The notes below the pieces were generated by a model. It ran no database searches and was not told the DNA's origin. It worked only from the letters and a program-made list of their open reading frames with translations. From contig JBOZIK010000001.1 in assembly GCA_051453625.1 (NCBI GenBank), positions 155,161,901 to 155,225,900 on the forward strand: 64,000 nucleotides of DNA. The letters are read 5' to 3'. Source of the DNA: Welwitschia mirabilis (Eukaryota > Gnetophyta > Gnetopsida > Welwitschiales). Of this stretch, positions 1 to 12,085 are shown one piece after another. How positions within the stretch are numbered: position 1 is the first letter of the stretch; each line of letters opens with the position of its first letter. Position numbers and translations under genes: made by a program.

Positions 1-1720
1 TCATTTTCTAATTCTATAATTTAGTTTTAAGCATTTAGGAAAGAAATATGGAAAGAAGAATAACTTTATGCATGATTGAATAATTTTCTTTCCAATTACA
101 CTTTTTTCTCCTTAAACCTCTAAACTTCAGTCTCCTAGAAAGAATCTTTTTATTGTTAGAATTTGCTTTCTATTTCTAAAAAATTCACTTTTCCTTTAAG
201 GGTTAAGTTGTCTTCTTGTAGTGATGGATCTCGAGTAATTCTAAGGTTAAAGAATTGATTGCAAAACATAAACAATATATCTTATCATCCTCCACTGCTT
301 TAGAAAAATTGCTTTAAGGATTGAGGAAAAGAATATATTGTAATGTAAAAGAATCTAATGGTTTTCTAGATTTTTTTCTAATAACCTTGCTATGGAGGAA
401 GAGTCTATTATTTAGAGACAAGACCCTCTTGTTCTTGAGGTTTATGTGAAATTAATATTTTTACCTTAACGAAAGTTAGAACAGATAACTCTATCCTATT
501 TTTTCTTCTAAAAATGAATTAGAGAAGAATCCTTTCAATTAATGAAGGAAATCCCAATTCAATCTTCATTTATTTTGTAACATTTCTAATCCTAGAATTT
601 TCTTTACAATAATATTAAAAAATAGTTTCAAAATATCGATGTTTTTACTGAAAGGATTCTGAATTGCATTTGTTAAATATACTTTTAGTATACTTATTCC
701 TTTTTGTTTGTTAATGATAAGAGCTAAATTCAAAGATATAATTCTGGTGACTATGAAGACCTCTGGATCCTTACTTTTATCTATGTCCATCCATCCATTC
801 TTGTTCATAATGCTTCCAAAATGTTTCATACCTAGATGGGTGTTATCTTTCCTATTTACCTCTAATATACTTCTATCTCCAATTGGTAAATTCAAAATAC
901 TTCTAATGTCTACCAAAGTTACTTGAATATTTACATTATGGACTCATGAGGATAAGGTAAAATAATTATCAACAATAACAAGATTTTTATAGACTTCATA
1001 AACTTCTTCATTAATATAACTCTTAGAAAATGTTAAGCAGTTCCGTCGTTGTAACTCTATAATTCTATCATCAATGACTTCTTACCAGACTGATAAAATC
1101 ATAGATACATGAACACAAAGATCTAAAGTTTAATCCTTAATAGTGGTAGGAAATATAAACAAAATAGATTTTATAAGCCCAAGTGCCACTGGGCATTTGT
1201 GTAACACAAAATTATCTACCAGCTATCTCTTCCAAAAAAAAAACTCTAAACTCTAAAATTCTATCTTTTAATCTAGTAAAAATTGAATCTTCAAATAATT
1301 TTGAGAAATTTATAGTTAAATAATTTTAACTTTTATAAAAAACAATGAATAATATAGGGTTAGCTTTGAAGTTTAACTCCAAAGAGATCCCAAGCTTTTC
1401 CTCATACTTAACATTCATGCAACTTATAATAAAGAGAAAAGAAATACAACATGTACTTAGAAAATAAACAACTTACATGGTAACAACAAATGAAGATAAG
1501 TTTAAAACATAGTGAAAACTCTTTAATTCTAGAAATGCACAGTGAGTGAAATATAAAATTACCTTCCAAGCCATTCTTTTATAGCTTTTTGTTTCCTAGG
1601 ATTCAAGTGTCTTCTTAACATTGGTTAATAACCTCTTGAAAAGGTCTTCAAACAAAATTAAAGGACTCTTTAAATGTAAAAGTGTATAAAAATGTCTTTA
1701 CCTTTGTTAATTTGGATAGA
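1..1720. other. Unassigned AT-rich spacer
   Basis: I recognise nothing here. The sequence is very AT-rich, all reading frames are short and overlap one another on both strands, and no retroelement motif could be read. It is probably decayed repeat DNA, by analogy with the rest of the window. Confidence 0.4.
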
Positions 1721-2114
1721 TCTAGGAGGAAATATTCAAATAATAATTAGGTATTCAAAGAGGATCTTTGAGCTCCCTTGAAAGAGGTCTTTGAACTAGT
1801 TAAAAGGGATTTTAAAAAACTTTAAGGCATAAGTAGGATGCGATGTGTAGTAAGGATGTAAGAATTTTCATTTTTCCATGTTTACATTAGATGGAGCTCA
1901 AAAGGAATCTTTGAGCAATGATCAGTTACTTGAAGAGGGTCGTTGAGTTCTTCACTAAAGCTCCATGGAAGGAAGAATATAAAATAGATAACTCCCCTAT
2001 AAAAAGAAGAAGTTGAAGAGGGTCAGTGCTCTATAAATGGGTCTTTAATGGATGGTGTATGCACTTTTCTAATTTAGTACTAATGAATTGGATATAGTAT
2101 GATAGATTAATATG

Positions 2115-2500
2115 TGGTAGCTACTTATTCTATCACTATGCCCTTTTGAAGACGTCTTTCAAGGAGAAATCATTTCTCATCAAAGGGGTCTTCGATAAGA
2201 AGATTATTAATAAAAGAAATTCTCAAATGGATAATATTCTTACTTCATTAAGTGTTAGCATGTGGTAGGTGCTTATTCTTCCACATTGCCATTTCAAAGA
2301 GGTCTTCGAATGGGAAACCATTTCTCATTAAAGCATCTTTGATGAGAAGGGTATTAATCAAAGAGGGTCCTTAAATGAATAATATTCTTTCTCCATTAAG
2401 TATTAGTGCATGGTAAGTGCTTATTCTATCATATTAGCATTTCAAATAGGTCTTCAAAATGGTAATATTTTCTCATGAAATGGATCTTTAATGATAAAAT
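2115..2500. repeat. 148-bp tandem repeat, about 2.6 copies
   Basis: The phrase TGGTAGG(T)GCTTATTC and the following AGAGGTCTTCGA / TTTCTCAT / AAAGGGTCTT phrases recur at 2,115, 2,263 and 2,411, an exact spacing of 148 bp each time, with roughly 75-80% similarity judged by eye. Looser copies of the AGAGG-TCTT-GA phrase extend leftward to about 1,730 (near 1,780, 1,890, 1,935 and 2,015), so a degenerate array may once have covered about 800 bp. Such minisatellites are common in LTRs or untranslated regions of plant gypsy elements. Whether it belongs to element A is not shown. Confidence 0.75.
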
Positions 2501-4219
2501 ACTTTAGAAAAGATACATGAACTTAATATTTTGATTCAAGCACAAGTAAAATTAAAAACTAGGTGAGAGGAACTAAGGTTTAATCTAGATCTTCTAAATT
2601 AAACTTTATTTTCCTCTAACTAATTTTTTTATTTCTAAATTTACTTTACATGCTAGATCTTTAAGTTATCAAGTCATTCACTGTATTCTAGTTCATTAAA
2701 GGCACTCTACAACAACTATTTATAAATTTTATCCCATAAATTCATCTTAAAACCCTAAGTCTAACATCTTCCTATGGCTTCCAACTCTAGAGATTTTTCA
2801 ATTCCTTCTTTAAATCCTCCTTGAATGAAGAAAGTTAAAAGATACTTATTTAGCCTAAAAAACTCTCAAATGGAGATGAATATTACCATCATTGGAGATG
2901 TATCATCTCAAGTGATAGTTAAATCCATGTATTCTTCCAAGTTCCCTTTTTACAAAACTATTGTCCAAGTTCCCTTTTTAAAAAACTATTGTAGCTGTTT
3001 TTTCAGCTCTAGATGACATCATTTGTGAGAATGGTCTAAATAGGTTTAGTTATGAAGAGATCCTATCTTTCTTTGATTTCATAGCTCATTACTTAGCAAT
3101 TAAGTATCTTACAATTTGATCTTTTAGGCTGAGGACTATTTTATTTGATGAGATTAATAGGTATAATGCATCTTTAGGATGTTTTAATAGTTAAATTCAA
3201 GAATTAAAATAAAGGGTTTGATAAACTAAGGGTATTATTCTTGCCTTAAGTCTTATAGATCTCTATTTTGATAACGATTATTTGAGAAGATTGGTTTCCT
3301 ATTATGACTTGGTTTATCAAAGATTTTGGAATTTCTATTCATTTAAGATAAGGATTTTAACAGATACTTTAAGTTAATTTCACCTACTACTATCAATCAA
3401 TTCTTTTCATTAAAGGAAGCTAGAAAGGAAGAATAAATTAAAGGGTTACTTTAAAGTTTTAATCCTACTTATTTTTGTTAGAATAAAGTTTGTTACTATC
3501 TAAAAAAGTGTTGTAATGATAGTCTCTCACTCTAGTACTTATTTTTGTCTTAATGAATAAGACTTCTTGCTTATTGGGTTTCTCTTCATTATAAAATTTG
3601 TTGCTTAAATATAGAAGGGAGATGCTTCATTGAGTATCTTTAATTATTAAAAGAATTTTATTGATGTAGTTATTCCTTTAATCCATGATATAAATTTGAC
3701 TTAAAAAGAATATTAGTGATTAGTTATGCCTTAGATGATACCTATAGATTAATTATCCCTTTATAATTTTAAGTTAACGTATTGATTAGTGTTGAAAAAC
3801 ACTTGTAATGTGGAGGGTGTAACCACTGCCAAAAGGATATTGACCCACAACATTCTTCATTCAAATCATGGCTAATTCATCCTTTGGTGGAGTTCTCACA
3901 ACTACCTTATTACACTACCAAAGACTCCTGTCAGGAGTATTGTCCCTAGTGCACTTATAGTAGAACATTGTTTTTTTCCCCTTTTTAGTATAGATATGAT
4001 TAGAATAACTACACCTCCTTTTTTTTTCATATATTTAGAATACTCCTTCTACATCTCCTCCTCTTTGAAGTCATTACTCACTTTATAATAAAAAGTAATA
4101 CATGTGTGAAGTTCATAACACAAAAATATGTCCATTTTCAAAGGATAAGCCTTAACTAAATTGTTATACTAATACTTTTAGGGGATAAATCCTTTTTGTC
4201 CTATAATATTGTTCTAATG
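2501..4219. other. Unassigned AT-rich DNA left of element A
   Basis: No gene or clear domain was found. A 28-bp tandem duplication (phrase CCAAGTTCCCTTTTTA) lies at 2,937-2,992. Because element A is on the minus strand, this stretch is where its 3' region and 3' LTR should be, but no matching copy was found on the other side of A, so LTR status is unproven. Confidence 0.4.
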
Positions 4220-5300
4220 TTTCTAACAGATAAATATCCTTGGTATAAGTATTAATTCTATGTCCATTAACTTCATAAGTCTCTTGTAATTCATCATTAA
4301 ATATTTTCACTACTTCATTAGGTAATATTTTTTGATAGTATAAAGACTAGTCCATTTTTTAACATACTTTTACTTTATTGCTATATACTTAATTTAAATT
4401 CTAATACCTTATCTCCTATTTGAAAGTTAGTTTTTCAAATTTTATTATCATGCCATACCTCAAATTTTTATTGCATTAACTCTTTCCTCATTATAGCTTT
4501 TCTTCTATGTTTCTCTAGTTTATTCATATTTTGAATCCATTTTTTTATGCCTAAGGAATGTTTTAATCTAATTATTTAGCTAATTTGTGAGATTTAATCA
4601 TCAATTTAGTAGGTAAGATTACCCTTTTTCCATAGAATAATTCATATAAAGAAAACCCTATGCTACTTTTCCATGTTATCCTCTAGGCCCATAATGCTTC
4701 TTCTAGTTTTAAAGCCTAGTCTATTCTTTTAGTATTAATAATTTTATTTATGATCTTATTCAATTCCATGTTGATTACTTTTACTTAACCATTCGATTAA
4801 GGATGATAAGAAAAAGAAATATTATTATAAATTTCTAATTTGGATAAAAATTTTACAAAGGTATAACTAAAAAAATGAGTTATTCTATTAGATTTAAGGC
4901 TTCTAGGCATACCAAAACTATACAATATATTATTTTATAAAAATTTGATGACAAAAATAATAGAACAACTAAGGATAGATTTTGATTTAGCCCATTTACT
5001 TAAGTAGTTCACACATACCAATGTATATTACTTTTCATAAGACTTAGGGTTAATAGAACTAGTAAAATCAATTCCCCAAGCATTAAAAGGTGCAAGTGCC
5101 TAAATCCATTATTAAGGCATTTCCATAGTCTTAGTCCAAGATCCTTTTATACTTATCACAACCTTTCACATGATTGAATGAATTCTTGACAAGAGTAGGA
5201 TAATAATAACCTACACATAATATTTTTATGGCAATATTTTTCCTCCATAATGGCCACTACCTTCTTCTGAGTAAAATGTTTTCAGAATTTCACCTTGACT
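4220..5300 (-). pseudogene. Element A integrase (broken)
   Basis: The integrase inserts element cDNA into the host genome. On the minus strand WGIDF is read at 5,064-5,078, followed by a KYILV-N-LSKWAK stretch that is typical of the catalytic core start. Around 4,780-4,805 a YHP-stop-SNG-stop-V phrase matches the conserved core region before the catalytic Glu, with two Gln codons turned into TAA. LEEALWA follows at about 4,700. The C-terminal tail, with a VNGHR phrase at about 4,265, is also readable. Several frames must be combined, so no functional product is possible. Confidence 0.85.
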
Positions 5301-5559
5301 CCTCTCTTCTACACATCATTAAATAATGTTATCCTTAAACATATTGAAAAAGGTTTTATTTTACCATAAGTAATTCTTAACTTCTCTCAAAAATCTCATT
5401 TTCTTGTAATAGGTTGGATGAGAAGGAAGTTCTTTACTTACCAATAAGTTAGTTATGCTTGTAAACCATGGGGCTTATTGAATTTCATTAAGGTAGTAAT
5501 TAAGAAAATTATTTCTAATGTTACTTTGTTTTATATCATCTAGAAATTATAACCTAGAT

Positions 5560-5910
5560 AAATAATTAGCGATCACATTTTCTACTTAATTTTTATCTAT
5601 TATTTTCAAATAAAATTCCCGCATGAGGAGAATCCATCTGATTATCCTAGAATTAGCTTCTTTTTTATTCATGAGATATGCAACATGATCAATGTAAGCC
5701 CTAACTTCATAGTTTAGAATGTAATGCCTAAATTTTTCTAATTCTATTGTAATAATAAGCATTTCCTTTTTTGTTATTGTATAATTTTTTTGGTCTAAAT
5801 TAAGATTTTTACGAATACAGGTAATGGCATAGGCTTTGTTATTCTGATTCTTTTATTCAAGGACCACTCCTAGAATAAATTTCGAGGCATTAGTCATAAT
5901 ATGAAAAGTT
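5560..5910 (-). pseudogene. Element A RNase H (fairly well kept)
   Basis: RNase H degrades the RNA strand of the RNA/DNA hybrid during reverse transcription. The minus strand holds one open run of about 100 codons. It contains NYTITKKEMLIITIELEKF, then FRHYILNYEV, IDHVAYLM, RIIRWILLMREF and, after one stop, VIANYLSRL. These correspond to the RNase H core and the conserved ADxLSR end. The first catalytic Asp region lies upstream and is less clear. It is among the least damaged segments of element A. Confidence 0.85.
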
Positions 5911-6049
5911 TTATTCCAATTAGATTTATGAAAAATAGGGGCTTTAGTGAGTTTATCTTTTATAATTTAAAAGGCCTCTTGGCCCTTCTAAGTCCACTCA
6001 TGGGTATATCGTTTTATAAAAGGTTATCTAATGGTTTATCAATCTTTTC

Positions 6050-6720
6050 AAAGTTAGCACTAAGCCCTCCATAATACTCAACATATCCTAAGAAATATCA
6101 AGACTCCTTAAATTTTGTAGTTATTGGTATTTCTTAAATAACTTTATCTTTTTCATATCTATCTGTATTCTTCTTATAAAGATTCTATGTCCTAAGATAA
6201 TTTTCTGTATAACCATAAGATGGCTCTTGGACCAGTTTAATTTCAAGTTCTTCTCTTCACACTTGAATATAGCTTCCAATCTTTTAAGAGATTCCTAAAA
6301 ATTATTTCCTAAAGTTGAGAAGTCATCCATACATAGTTCCATTAGTACATGTTGGAATAAACTATTAACTAGTTTTTGGAATGTAGCTAGGGGTATCATG
6401 TAGATCAAAATCTAGCACTTTAAAAGAATAGGTTCTCCACTTATAGATAAAGGCAGATTTTGCTTAATATTAAACTACAATAGAAACTTGATTATACGTA
6501 CTATGCTCATCCAAGAAGTTATAACATCAATAGCCTAAAATTCTTTCTAAGATTGGTTAATAAAGGATAGAGTAAAATGATCTTTATAATTGATGGCATT
6601 TAATAACCTAAAGTTTATACATGTCCTTCATTTGTTTCCCTTTTTAGGTATCACTTGTGCAAGGCTTATCCATTCAGAGTCAGATATAGGATAAATAATC
6701 TACTTTCAATAACCTTGGTA
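6050..6720 (-). pseudogene. Element A reverse transcriptase (broken)
   Basis: RT copies the element RNA into DNA. On the minus strand the start of the domain reads YPISDSEWIS followed by VIPKKGNK, then a TGA at a conserved Trp position, then RTCINF. The catalytic box is read as CMDDFS at 6,321-6,340, so the Asp-Asp pair survives. Downstream a CEEKNLKLNWSKSHLMV phrase and LGHRI mark the end of the palm/thumb boundary. Between these blocks the frame shifts repeatedly, so the gene is a pseudogene. Confidence 0.87.
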
Positions 6721-7379
6721 TCTCTTATTTGATGACTTCTTGTATTTGAGGATTGCATCTTCTCTCTAGTTACTTAACAGGTCTAATTATATTATCTAAA
6801 TATATTCTATGCTAACATATAGTGATTTCTATTTCTATTATATCTACATAAGTCCGTAAAAGTCTTAGATCTTCTGCTAAGGACTCTTTTTAGTTTCCTC
6901 TTTTGAGAATAAGTCAAGTTGTTATTTATGATCAGTGGTCTATTTTTTTTATCTCTATGTATTCTAATCCTTATTATGGAGGTGATTTTTCAATCTTCTC
7001 TTTATCATTTGTGGATTCTATGATTAAGAAGTATGTTTCATCACCATTATCTTATTCTTTTAGCACTTGTTGAGCCATTTGTATCATAATTAAATTTGCA
7101 TCTTATTTTATTAATTATTATTGATGGAATGTTTAATTTTAGCTTTAGCTGATATTTTTATTTCTTGAATAAGATCTTTAAGGATAATTTGTATAATCCC
7201 TTTTCTTGAGTAAATGGTTACATTAGCTATTACCATTCATGTTCTTATAAAGATGATAAGATGGGTATTGCTCTTGGTTTTCATTACTACCAACTCCTGT
7301 AGATATTAAAATACTTAGAGCTTAACAAAAGTGTTTTCCATGATATTCTCAAGTCTTACTACTAATCCATCTACTAAAT

Positions 7380-7520
7380 ATACTTGCCCTTGATAAGTTC
7401 CTAATTCAAGACCTTCTAATTATTCATAGGTTTCATGAGAAATTACATTGTTACTAGCTCCCAACTCTACCAATGCTTCCATCATGTAAGCTCCTTCTAT
7501 TACAATGTCAACCACCAGTA
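7380..7520 (-). pseudogene. Element A aspartic protease remnant
   Basis: The minus strand reads EALVELGASNNVIS, with the active-site triad region at 7,453-7,467. The catalytic Asp of the D-x-G-A-S box is Glu here, which would disable the protease. The retroviral-type aspartic protease normally cuts the gag-pol polyprotein. It lies between the zinc knuckle and RT, as expected. Confidence 0.75.
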
Positions 7521-8189
7521 TACCTGGATTACTGTTTTTTTTAATTTGATTTTCTTATAAAGCTTGAGTACATGACCAAGATACTTGGTCCCTTTTATTC
7601 TTATTTAATTCTAATCCCTTTCTTTCTTCTTCCTTACTTTGTTTCTTTATCTTCTTACTTTTGCAAAGATCCTTCATTTGTTTCTAATAAATAGGAATAT
7701 CTATCAACATTCTTATTAAGGATAACAAAATGGTGGTGTCTTTAAGTACTTTAGTAAAATAATCTACATCTTTTTCTTCTTTTCTTCTAGAACACTTTAT
7801 CATCTTAATTGTCATTAGGAAAGGTAATGTACTTCCTTTGTTTCCTATTTTTACATGAATCACTCATTAACTACTCTTGAGGGATTAGTTTCTTTGGCTT
7901 GGTTCTCATAACTTTGTAACTAGACTCTCTAGGATTTGGTTGAGGTTGGGTTGGTATGGTAAGTTCTTCAGGTTTCTTTCCTTTATCATAATTGGGATGA
8001 CTAGTATCCCCTTTATGATTTCTCCAATTTCTATAATAATCATATTGTTGTTGTCTTTTTGAATGGATATAGTTTTCTTCTTTTATTATTCCAATTCCTT
8101 ACTTGGTATAGGTAAGTTTTATTCCTTGCATGAGGTGAATTGTTTAGGTTACAGTCAATTTGATTAATTTTTAATCATTTAAAAAATTT

Positions 8190-8256
8190 TACATCCAATA
8201 ATAATCTATTGCTTGATGGTTATGCTCATTACAATATTTACAAATCTCCTATTCCT
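8190..8256 (-). pseudogene. Element A gag zinc knuckle remnant
   Basis: The minus strand reads ICKYCNEHNHQAIDYY, a CCHC-type knuckle whose spacing fits C-x2-C-x4-H but whose last Cys is Tyr. In gypsy elements the knuckle sits at the gag C-terminus and binds RNA. It lies between gag and protease, as expected. Confidence 0.6.
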
Positions 8257-8639
8257 TCTTCTGCTTCAAGCTATTTATTTCCTCTATTAAAGCTGCTATT
8301 TTTATATTGATTTCTTTAATTAATTTTTTCTTGTTTCATTTATTCCTTGGAATCATGTTGAATCTCATGTATTTTTCCTTTCTTTTTTCATCATTATAAT
8401 TTTATTTTTAGAGTATTTCCATTCTAGATACTTCCCATGTTATATATCTAATTTTTTTAGAGTGTGTCTACTTAATCCTCTCAATAGAGCCCTCATTATT
8501 TCTCTAATATTTATTCCAAAGTTTGGGAATTTCATTATTAAATTCTAATATCTAATCCATGAATTCATTAAATATTTTACTCTCTCTTTATTTAATGTTT
8601 AAGATCTAATCTATCAAGTTTTCAATTACCCTCATAAGT

Positions 8640-8967
8640 TAGTACTTATCTAGGAAAGTTATCCTTAGAGAATCCTAATTTTTAAAATTATGGTTTGAAA
8701 ACCTGTGAAACCATAATTGAGCATCCCCTTTAGAAAGAAGGGAAAATGCCTTAGAAAATTATTTTCAATTTCTAATTTATTGTCTTTCCAAGATGAATAA
8801 AAAATACTTAGATGTAACATGGATTCCTCTTCTTTATTTACTTCAAAGGTAGAGATGTTAGTTGTATTAATATTTTTAATTTTATTTAGAGTTTCAAAAA
8901 TAGAGGGGTCTATAGGATTTGAAGTGATGAGGGCATAATAATCAATGCTTAAGGGTATAGAATCCAT
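8640..8967 (-). pseudogene. Element A gag capsid fragment (frameshifted)
   Basis: Gag forms the virus-like particle. The minus-strand frame from about 8,967 gives about 85 residues with an SIFETLNKIKNINT stretch. After a frame change near 8,735 the capsid signature SLLSKGDAQLWFHRF is read, then a stop at the conserved Trp-Asp position, then SLRITFLDKY. This is the Retrotrans_gag core of Tat/Athila-like elements. The frame change and stop make it a pseudogene. The region to the right (to about 9,995) shows no further gag motif. Confidence 0.8.
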
Positions 8968-8970
8968 TAG

Positions 8971-9995
8971 ATAGTCTTTGCCCTAATATAGCCCTCTAGT
9001 GGAGGTTGAATTTTTCTTTATAATTTAAGCATAGATTAATAAATATAACTTTCTTTATAGCTTCTCTTAATTCCTGCTCAAGATTTCATGTCTTCTATTA
9101 GGTCATAGTATTCTATTGTTTCTTGAACTAAAGTATTAGTTTCTTTATCCAACTTATAGTTTTTATGGTTTTGGACATACCTTCATTTTTCATTCTTCAT
9201 TTTCCTTGTCTATCTTTTGTTAACAAAGATTTTAACGTGGTGGTCTTAAAAAGGTATTATAATGCCCCATTCTAGCACTAAAATGACAAGCCTTCCTTTG
9301 CACAAATACACACTAGAAAAAGAGAAAATACTAAAGTTATTTTAAGTAAAAACAAAAATTATTAAGATGTAACTACCACATACACAGACTTAATCATAAA
9401 TAAAATAAACTATGTGATCTATTCTAAGCTTTCTAAAGATTACATTTTATTTATCAGGATAGTTTTTTTTCAAGAATAGATTTACTTGGCAAAACTGTGT
9501 GCTAATTTATTCAAAGGTCTACATACATATATACAAATAGAGGGGTAAAAAACATCAACATAAAGATTACTATATGAATCAAGCACTATCTATTTCTATA
9601 CAAGTAAAAACTCCTAATACTAACTTCTAGCTAAATTAATATTGAGAGAAAAAAAAAGATATATGATTTGTTTCAAACTTCTTAAAATTGGTAACTACAC
9701 TATGTTATAATGTATTTAATAAAATAATCATTACTCTTTTGGAGTACATACAAGTAGGATCTAGCTTTGTAGTGATTACCTTCAGATCTTTTTCCTATTC
9801 CAAAATCTTTTCAAGAATCCATATTTTTGAAACTACAAAAAAGATCCTGTTTTTCTATTCTTTCTTTCTTTTATACTAAAAGTTTGCTTGAGTAATAGAA
9901 TCCACTTCTTGTTCTCCACAATGATTACTATAGTTATTTATCTCTTTACTGATACATAACGTTTTTCTTCCCTTTTTGTTATCACTTCTACACAT
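8971..9995. other. Unassigned spacer between elements A and B
   Basis: By position this should be the 5' leader or LTR of element A, but no primer-binding site or LTR copy was recognised. Short frames on both strands look random. The recognisable sequence of element B's LTR starts abruptly at about 9,996, suggesting a truncation or recombination breakpoint there. Confidence 0.4.
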
Positions 9996-10200
9996 ACTAG
10001 TTACCACAAATGAGTACTAGTCTAAAAGAGATTTTTAAGGATTGGACTTTACTCCTAATAAGATGGACTTAATGCATAATGAATGAAAAATATATTACTA
10101 TGTATACTAATATAAAATAAACATGGTACCAAGTATATAATGAATCCTTGAAGTGGTCACTTAGCCATAATAATGTATTAGTAACCTTAATTACCAAGCG

Positions 10201-11022
10201 TAAGAGAACCCTCATATCTTCCCACATCTTGATAAGAGCCAATGCAAGGGAATAACATAATTTTATGATATATCATAAATAATGATCTAGTGCTAGTATT
10301 ACATCATTTTACTAAAATATTCAAAAAGAACATTTGAATAATATGAATGAAGAACTTACTTGAAAAGATAAGTATGTCCTTGACAGTTAAAAATTGATGA
10401 AGATCTAAGCTTAAGAGTTTTCTAGCTCCAAGCTTCATAAGAAATAGAATGAAAGAAAGAGAGAGGAAAGAAGGAAATACATTTGTATGAAAAAATGGAA
10501 AGTGTCTTCTTTTTTTTGCAAGAGAGGAAAAGGCCTCTATATGTAGATAAAAAAAAGGCACATAGCTCATGATCATAAGATCACATGATTTATCATTGAT
10601 AAGTGTGATGAGTAAGAGACTCCTCATATCTTCCAACATCTTAATAAGGGCCAATGCAAGGGAATAACATAATTTTATGATATATCCTAGATAATGGTCT
10701 ACTACCAGTATTACATCATTCTACTAAAATATTCAAAAAGACCATTTGGATAACATGAGTGAATAACTTACTTGAAATGATAAGTAAGTACTTAGTAGAT
10801 AAAAATTAATGAAGATCCAAGCTTAAGAGTTTCCTAGATCCAAGTTTCATAAGAAATAGAATGAAAGAAAGAGAGAGAAAAGAAGGAAATGCACTTGTAT
10901 GAAAAAATGGAGAGTATCTCCTTTTTTTGCAAGAGAGAAAAAGGCCTCTATATGTAGATAAACAAAAGGCACACAGCTCAAGATCATAAGATCACATGAT
11001 TTATCATTGATAAGTGGGATAA
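10201..11022. repeat. 412-bp tandem duplication within the element B LTR
   Basis: Two copies start with TAAGAGA(A/C)(C/T)CCTCATATCTTCC at 10,201 and 10,613, a period of 412 bp. Both contain a GAAAGAAAGAGAGAGRAAAG run and end in TTATCATTGATAAGTG. The 5' LTR has only one copy (about 20,130-20,555), so the duplication arose in or before the 3' LTR copy. The copies differ at many positions, so the duplication is old. Confidence 0.85.
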
Positions 11023-11826
11023 GTAATAAGTAATGTTGGAATAGAAAAAGATATCATATTTATAACTCATTTACCTCACTAGGATGAGTAATCTAGGTGA
11101 GTAATCTTATTGATTTAGTCAGCAAGTTTAATTACATCCATCATTTCATCATGCTAGTTTCTTATTAATATTTTATAGGCTTATAAGTAAGTTTAATTCA
11201 TCCAAGACATGCATCAAAAGAAAAAATGGACAAATTTTAAAATTGTAATATGGCATAATGAGGTAAACTTAAATTCCAATGAAGAAAACAATAAATATAC
11301 TCTGAATCAAGTGCCCTTACACATCTCAAGAAGATAAAATTCATGGGATAGTAAATGTCCTCATTTCTTACTCTTGGTTGTAGATAAGAGTGCACATACT
11401 TATTCACATGCTAATTTATTTCATAATACATCAAATTTATCAATCACATAACATAAGGAAGAAAATGTCTATTTATAATATAGTACACCTATCACATTTA
11501 CCAAGAGTTTAGATGAGTAAATACAATGAAAAATATATTATTATGTTCTTTTGAAATTTTTAATTTATTAGTTTTATCATATGATTTTGATTCATTACAT
11601 AATAGGGTTATCTAATTTTAAATGTTTAGATAGTGTTTCTCATAAAAACATTCAAACACAATTATTATTACCATTTTCATGTTGAATTATGAAAATTACA
11701 AATTAAGGTTAACTCAAAATACCATCTTATTTTGACAAGGCCTTTAAAGAAGAGTAATTCATCATCTGATTAAAATATTAATATGCTTAATATCCAAGTA
11801 ATTAAGGTTTACAAAATATGGCATAT

Positions 11827-11926
11827 NNNNNNNNNNNNNNNNNNNNNNNNNNNNNNNNNNNNNNNNNNNNNNNNNNNNNNNNNNNNNNNNNNNNNNNNNN
11901 NNNNNNNNNNNNNNNNNNNNNNNNNN
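11827..11926. other. Assembly gap (100 N)
   Basis: Exactly 100 unknown bases. The sequence just left of the gap (…AAATATGGCATAT) is repeated almost unchanged at 12,270-12,362, so two contigs carrying copies of the same LTR end may have been joined here. Confidence 0.95.
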
Positions 11927-12085
11927 TGAAATCAACTCTTTATTGTCCATACCATTGGCCTTCGACGGAATTACGACATTCGGATCACTCCGTTTATACT
12001 AGCGTGTTGTATTTTGCATATTATTGATAATTAACAGGATTGGATTTGAATGTGAACTATTGCACAAATACACACCGCAACAGTC
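11927..12085. other. CpG-bearing segment of unknown origin
   Basis: This short block does not match the other LTR copy of element B. Between about 11,957 and 12,005 it contains six CpGs (in CGACGG, ACGAC, TCGG, CCGT and GCGT), whereas neighbouring repeat DNA has almost none. It is not recognisable as coding. It may be a foreign insertion, organellar DNA or contig-end sequence from another locus. Confidence 0.5.

Larger units (their letters stand above)
4220..8970 (-). mobile_element. Element A: decayed Ty3/gypsy, Tat/Athila-like gag-pol
   Basis: Reading the minus strand from right to left gives the canonical Ty3/gypsy order: gag (about 8,970-8,640), zinc knuckle (about 8,240), protease (about 7,460), reverse transcriptase (6,720-6,050), RNase H (5,910-5,560) and integrase (5,300-4,220). 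The RT phrase YPISDSEWIS and the integrase phrase WGIDF point to the Tat/Athila branch of non-chromoviral plant gypsy elements. There are many stops and frameshifts, so the copy is dead. No LTR pair could be identified; the ends given are only the limits of readable coding sequence. Confidence 0.88.

Noticed and set aside
9285-12075. Shared 14-mer GCACAAATACACAC at 9,300 and 12,062
   Set aside because: The flanks do not align, so it is not evidence of an LTR or a target-site duplication.
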